A stretch of 5,134 nt of DNA from JBEKCP01 sp050014815. GTDB taxonomy: Bacteria; Planctomycetota; Planctomycetia; Pirellulales; Thermoguttaceae. Where the stretch lies: positions 1 to 5,134 of the forward strand of contig JBEKCP010000442.1 of the NCBI GenBank assembly GCA_050014815.1. Direction: 5' to 3'. The notes beneath the pieces were generated by a model. The model was not told the DNA's origin. It saw nothing but the letters and a program-made list of their open reading frames with translations, and did no database searches. Position numbers and translations under genes: made by a program. Below are positions 4,285 to 5,134 of this stretch, in pieces (position 1 is the stretch's first letter; every line of letters starts with the position of its first letter).

Positions 4285-5134
4285 CGCGGTCTTCGACCGC
4301 AGGCGAACCTGCCGGCCCGGCCGGCGAACCGGTCGGCGCGCCTTTGACCGGCCAGCAATCCCGCGCACTGGCGGCGCGGGGCGTCTCCGTGGCCCTGTCG
4401 GCCGGGGCGGGCTGCGGCAAGACGCTGGTCCTGACCGAGCGGTTCCTGGCCGGCCTGGAGCCGGACGGCCGCGAGGACCACGGCCCGCGACTCGAAGGGC
4501 TTACGGCCATCACGTTCACCGAGCGTGCCGCCCGCGAAATGCGCGACCGGATCCGCACGGCCTGCACCCGGCGGCTGCTGGAGGCCCCCGAGAAAGAGGC
4601 CGATTACTGGCTCCGGACGATCCGCGAACTGGACGCGGCGCGGATCAGCACGATCCACTCGTTCTGCGGGTCGCTGTTGCGGGCGCACGCGGTCGAGGCC
4701 CGGCTCGACCCGCAGTTCCGCGTCCTCGACCAGGCCGCCGCCGACACGCTGGTCTACGAGCTGATCGACCGCGAGATCCGCGACCGGCTGGCCCGCCGCG
4801 ATGACGAGATCCTGGACCTTGCCGCCGACTTCGGCCTGACGCGGCTCGTCGAGATGGCCCGCGATCTCCTGGCCAACCGGCAGGAGATCGACTGGGACTT
4901 GTGGCGCGGCGAGACGGCGGACGGCCTGGTGGCCCGCTGGGAGGAGTTCTGGCGGACCGACACGCTTCCGCGGGTGCTGGCACGGATCGGCGGCTCGCCG
5001 GCGGCCGCTGATTTGCTGGATATCCTGCGCTGCGAGATGCCCTCGCATCCGGTCATGCGCGCCCGGTGCGAGCAGCTCGTGGAGCGGCTTGCCCAGCTAC
5101 TCCCCTCTCCCATTGGGAGAGGGGCAGGGGGTGA
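4263..5134 (+). CDS. addA: AddA-type UvrD/Rep helicase subunit, N-terminal part (runs off right edge)
   Basis: The frame from ATG 4263 reads 290 codons to the window end without a stop. It begins with a short Gly/Ala/Pro-rich tail, then superfamily 1A helicase motifs in order: LTGQQSRAL (Q motif, about residues 28-36), SAGAGCGKT (Walker A, 46-54), AITFTERAAREM (motif Ia, about 81-92) and ISTIHSFCGSLLR (about 127-139). AddA is the 3'-5' motor and second nuclease of AddAB; family members are usually over 1000 residues, so most of the helicase and the C-terminal nuclease lie outside the window. The start overlaps addB by 22 nt and has a GGAG five bases upstream, indicating one operon with coupled translation. 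At the window edge the frame enters a CTCTCCC palindrome (read LLPSPIGRGAGG), so this gene too seems to carry an in-frame repeat. A RecB-type or other UvrD helicase is the alternative; the addB neighbour argues for AddA. Confidence 0.85.
   Translation, partial: MGAADGIARSSTAGEPAGPAGEPVGAPLTGQQSRALAARGVSVALSAGAGCGKTLVLTERFLAGLEPDGREDHGPRLEGLTAITFTERAAREMRDRIRTACTRRLLEAPEKEADYWLRTIRELDAARISTIHSFCGSLLRAHAVEARLDPQFRVLDQAAADTLVYELIDREIRDRLARRDDEILDLAADFGLTRLVEMARDLLANRQEIDWDLWRGETADGLVARWEEFWRTDTLPRVLARIGGSPAAADLLDILRCEMPSHPVMRARCEQLVERLAQLLPSPIGRGAGG
5102..5124. repeat. CCCCTCTCCC palindrome within addA
   Basis: CCCCTCTCCC (5102-5111) and GGGAGAGGGG (5115-5124) are perfect 10-bp arms around an ATT loop, followed by further G-rich bases to the window end. 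It is in frame with addA and shares the CTCTCCC/GGGAGAG core with 3486-3504. The element probably continues past the window. This type of palindrome is common between genes in many GC-rich genomes, so finding it inside a helicase gene is unusual. Confidence 0.7.

Overview
The window is GC-rich, tightly packed bacterial DNA. Strong G/C preference at third codon positions, scarce Shine-Dalgarno sites, an FHA-domain neighbour and heavy loading with short dispersed palindromic repeats suggest a planctomycete-like (Pirellulales-type) genome. That assignment is inference; no marker gene is present.

Layout. (1) Bases 1-293, minus strand: the N-terminal part of an FHA-domain (phosphothreonine-binding) protein that runs off the left edge. 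(2) Bases 294-546: a divergent intergenic region with a perfect 17-bp AT-rich palindrome (413-429). Its minus-strand reading contains a consensus TATAAT, making it a likely promoter/operator for the FHA gene. A TTGACA box (475-480) faces the other way, toward the nuclease gene. (3) Bases 547-4284, plus strand: a 1245-residue AddB-type helicase-nuclease subunit with a Walker A motif, a PD-(D/E)XK nuclease core and four Fe-S-cluster-type cysteines. (4) Bases 4263-5134, plus strand: the first 290 codons of addA (UvrD/Rep-type helicase subunit). It overlaps the end of addB by 22 nt, has its own GGAG site, and runs off the right edge. AddA and AddB together would form the RecBCD-like enzyme that resects double-strand breaks for RecA loading.

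The striking part is what lies inside the coding sequence. The addB frame is interrupted at seven places by non-coding-type repeats of several unrelated families: a CCCCCGGAC hairpin with a TCCTTCC heptamer array; clusters of GGGGACAGTCCCC REP-like palindromes (two sites, one with 25-bp perfect arms); three inverted GGGGATT/AATCCCC heptamer elements sharing a 13-bp loop core; and a nine-copy GAGACAAG octamer array with its inverse. A further CTCTCCC palindrome sits in addA at the window edge. All are read through without a stop and all fall between, not within, recognisable AddB motifs. Removing them leaves roughly 1000 residues, a normal AddB-family size. The gene therefore looks functional but colonised by in-frame repeats, comparable to the Rickettsia palindromic elements. 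The 7-bp and 8-bp periods are not multiples of three, so copy-number slippage would switch the reading frame.
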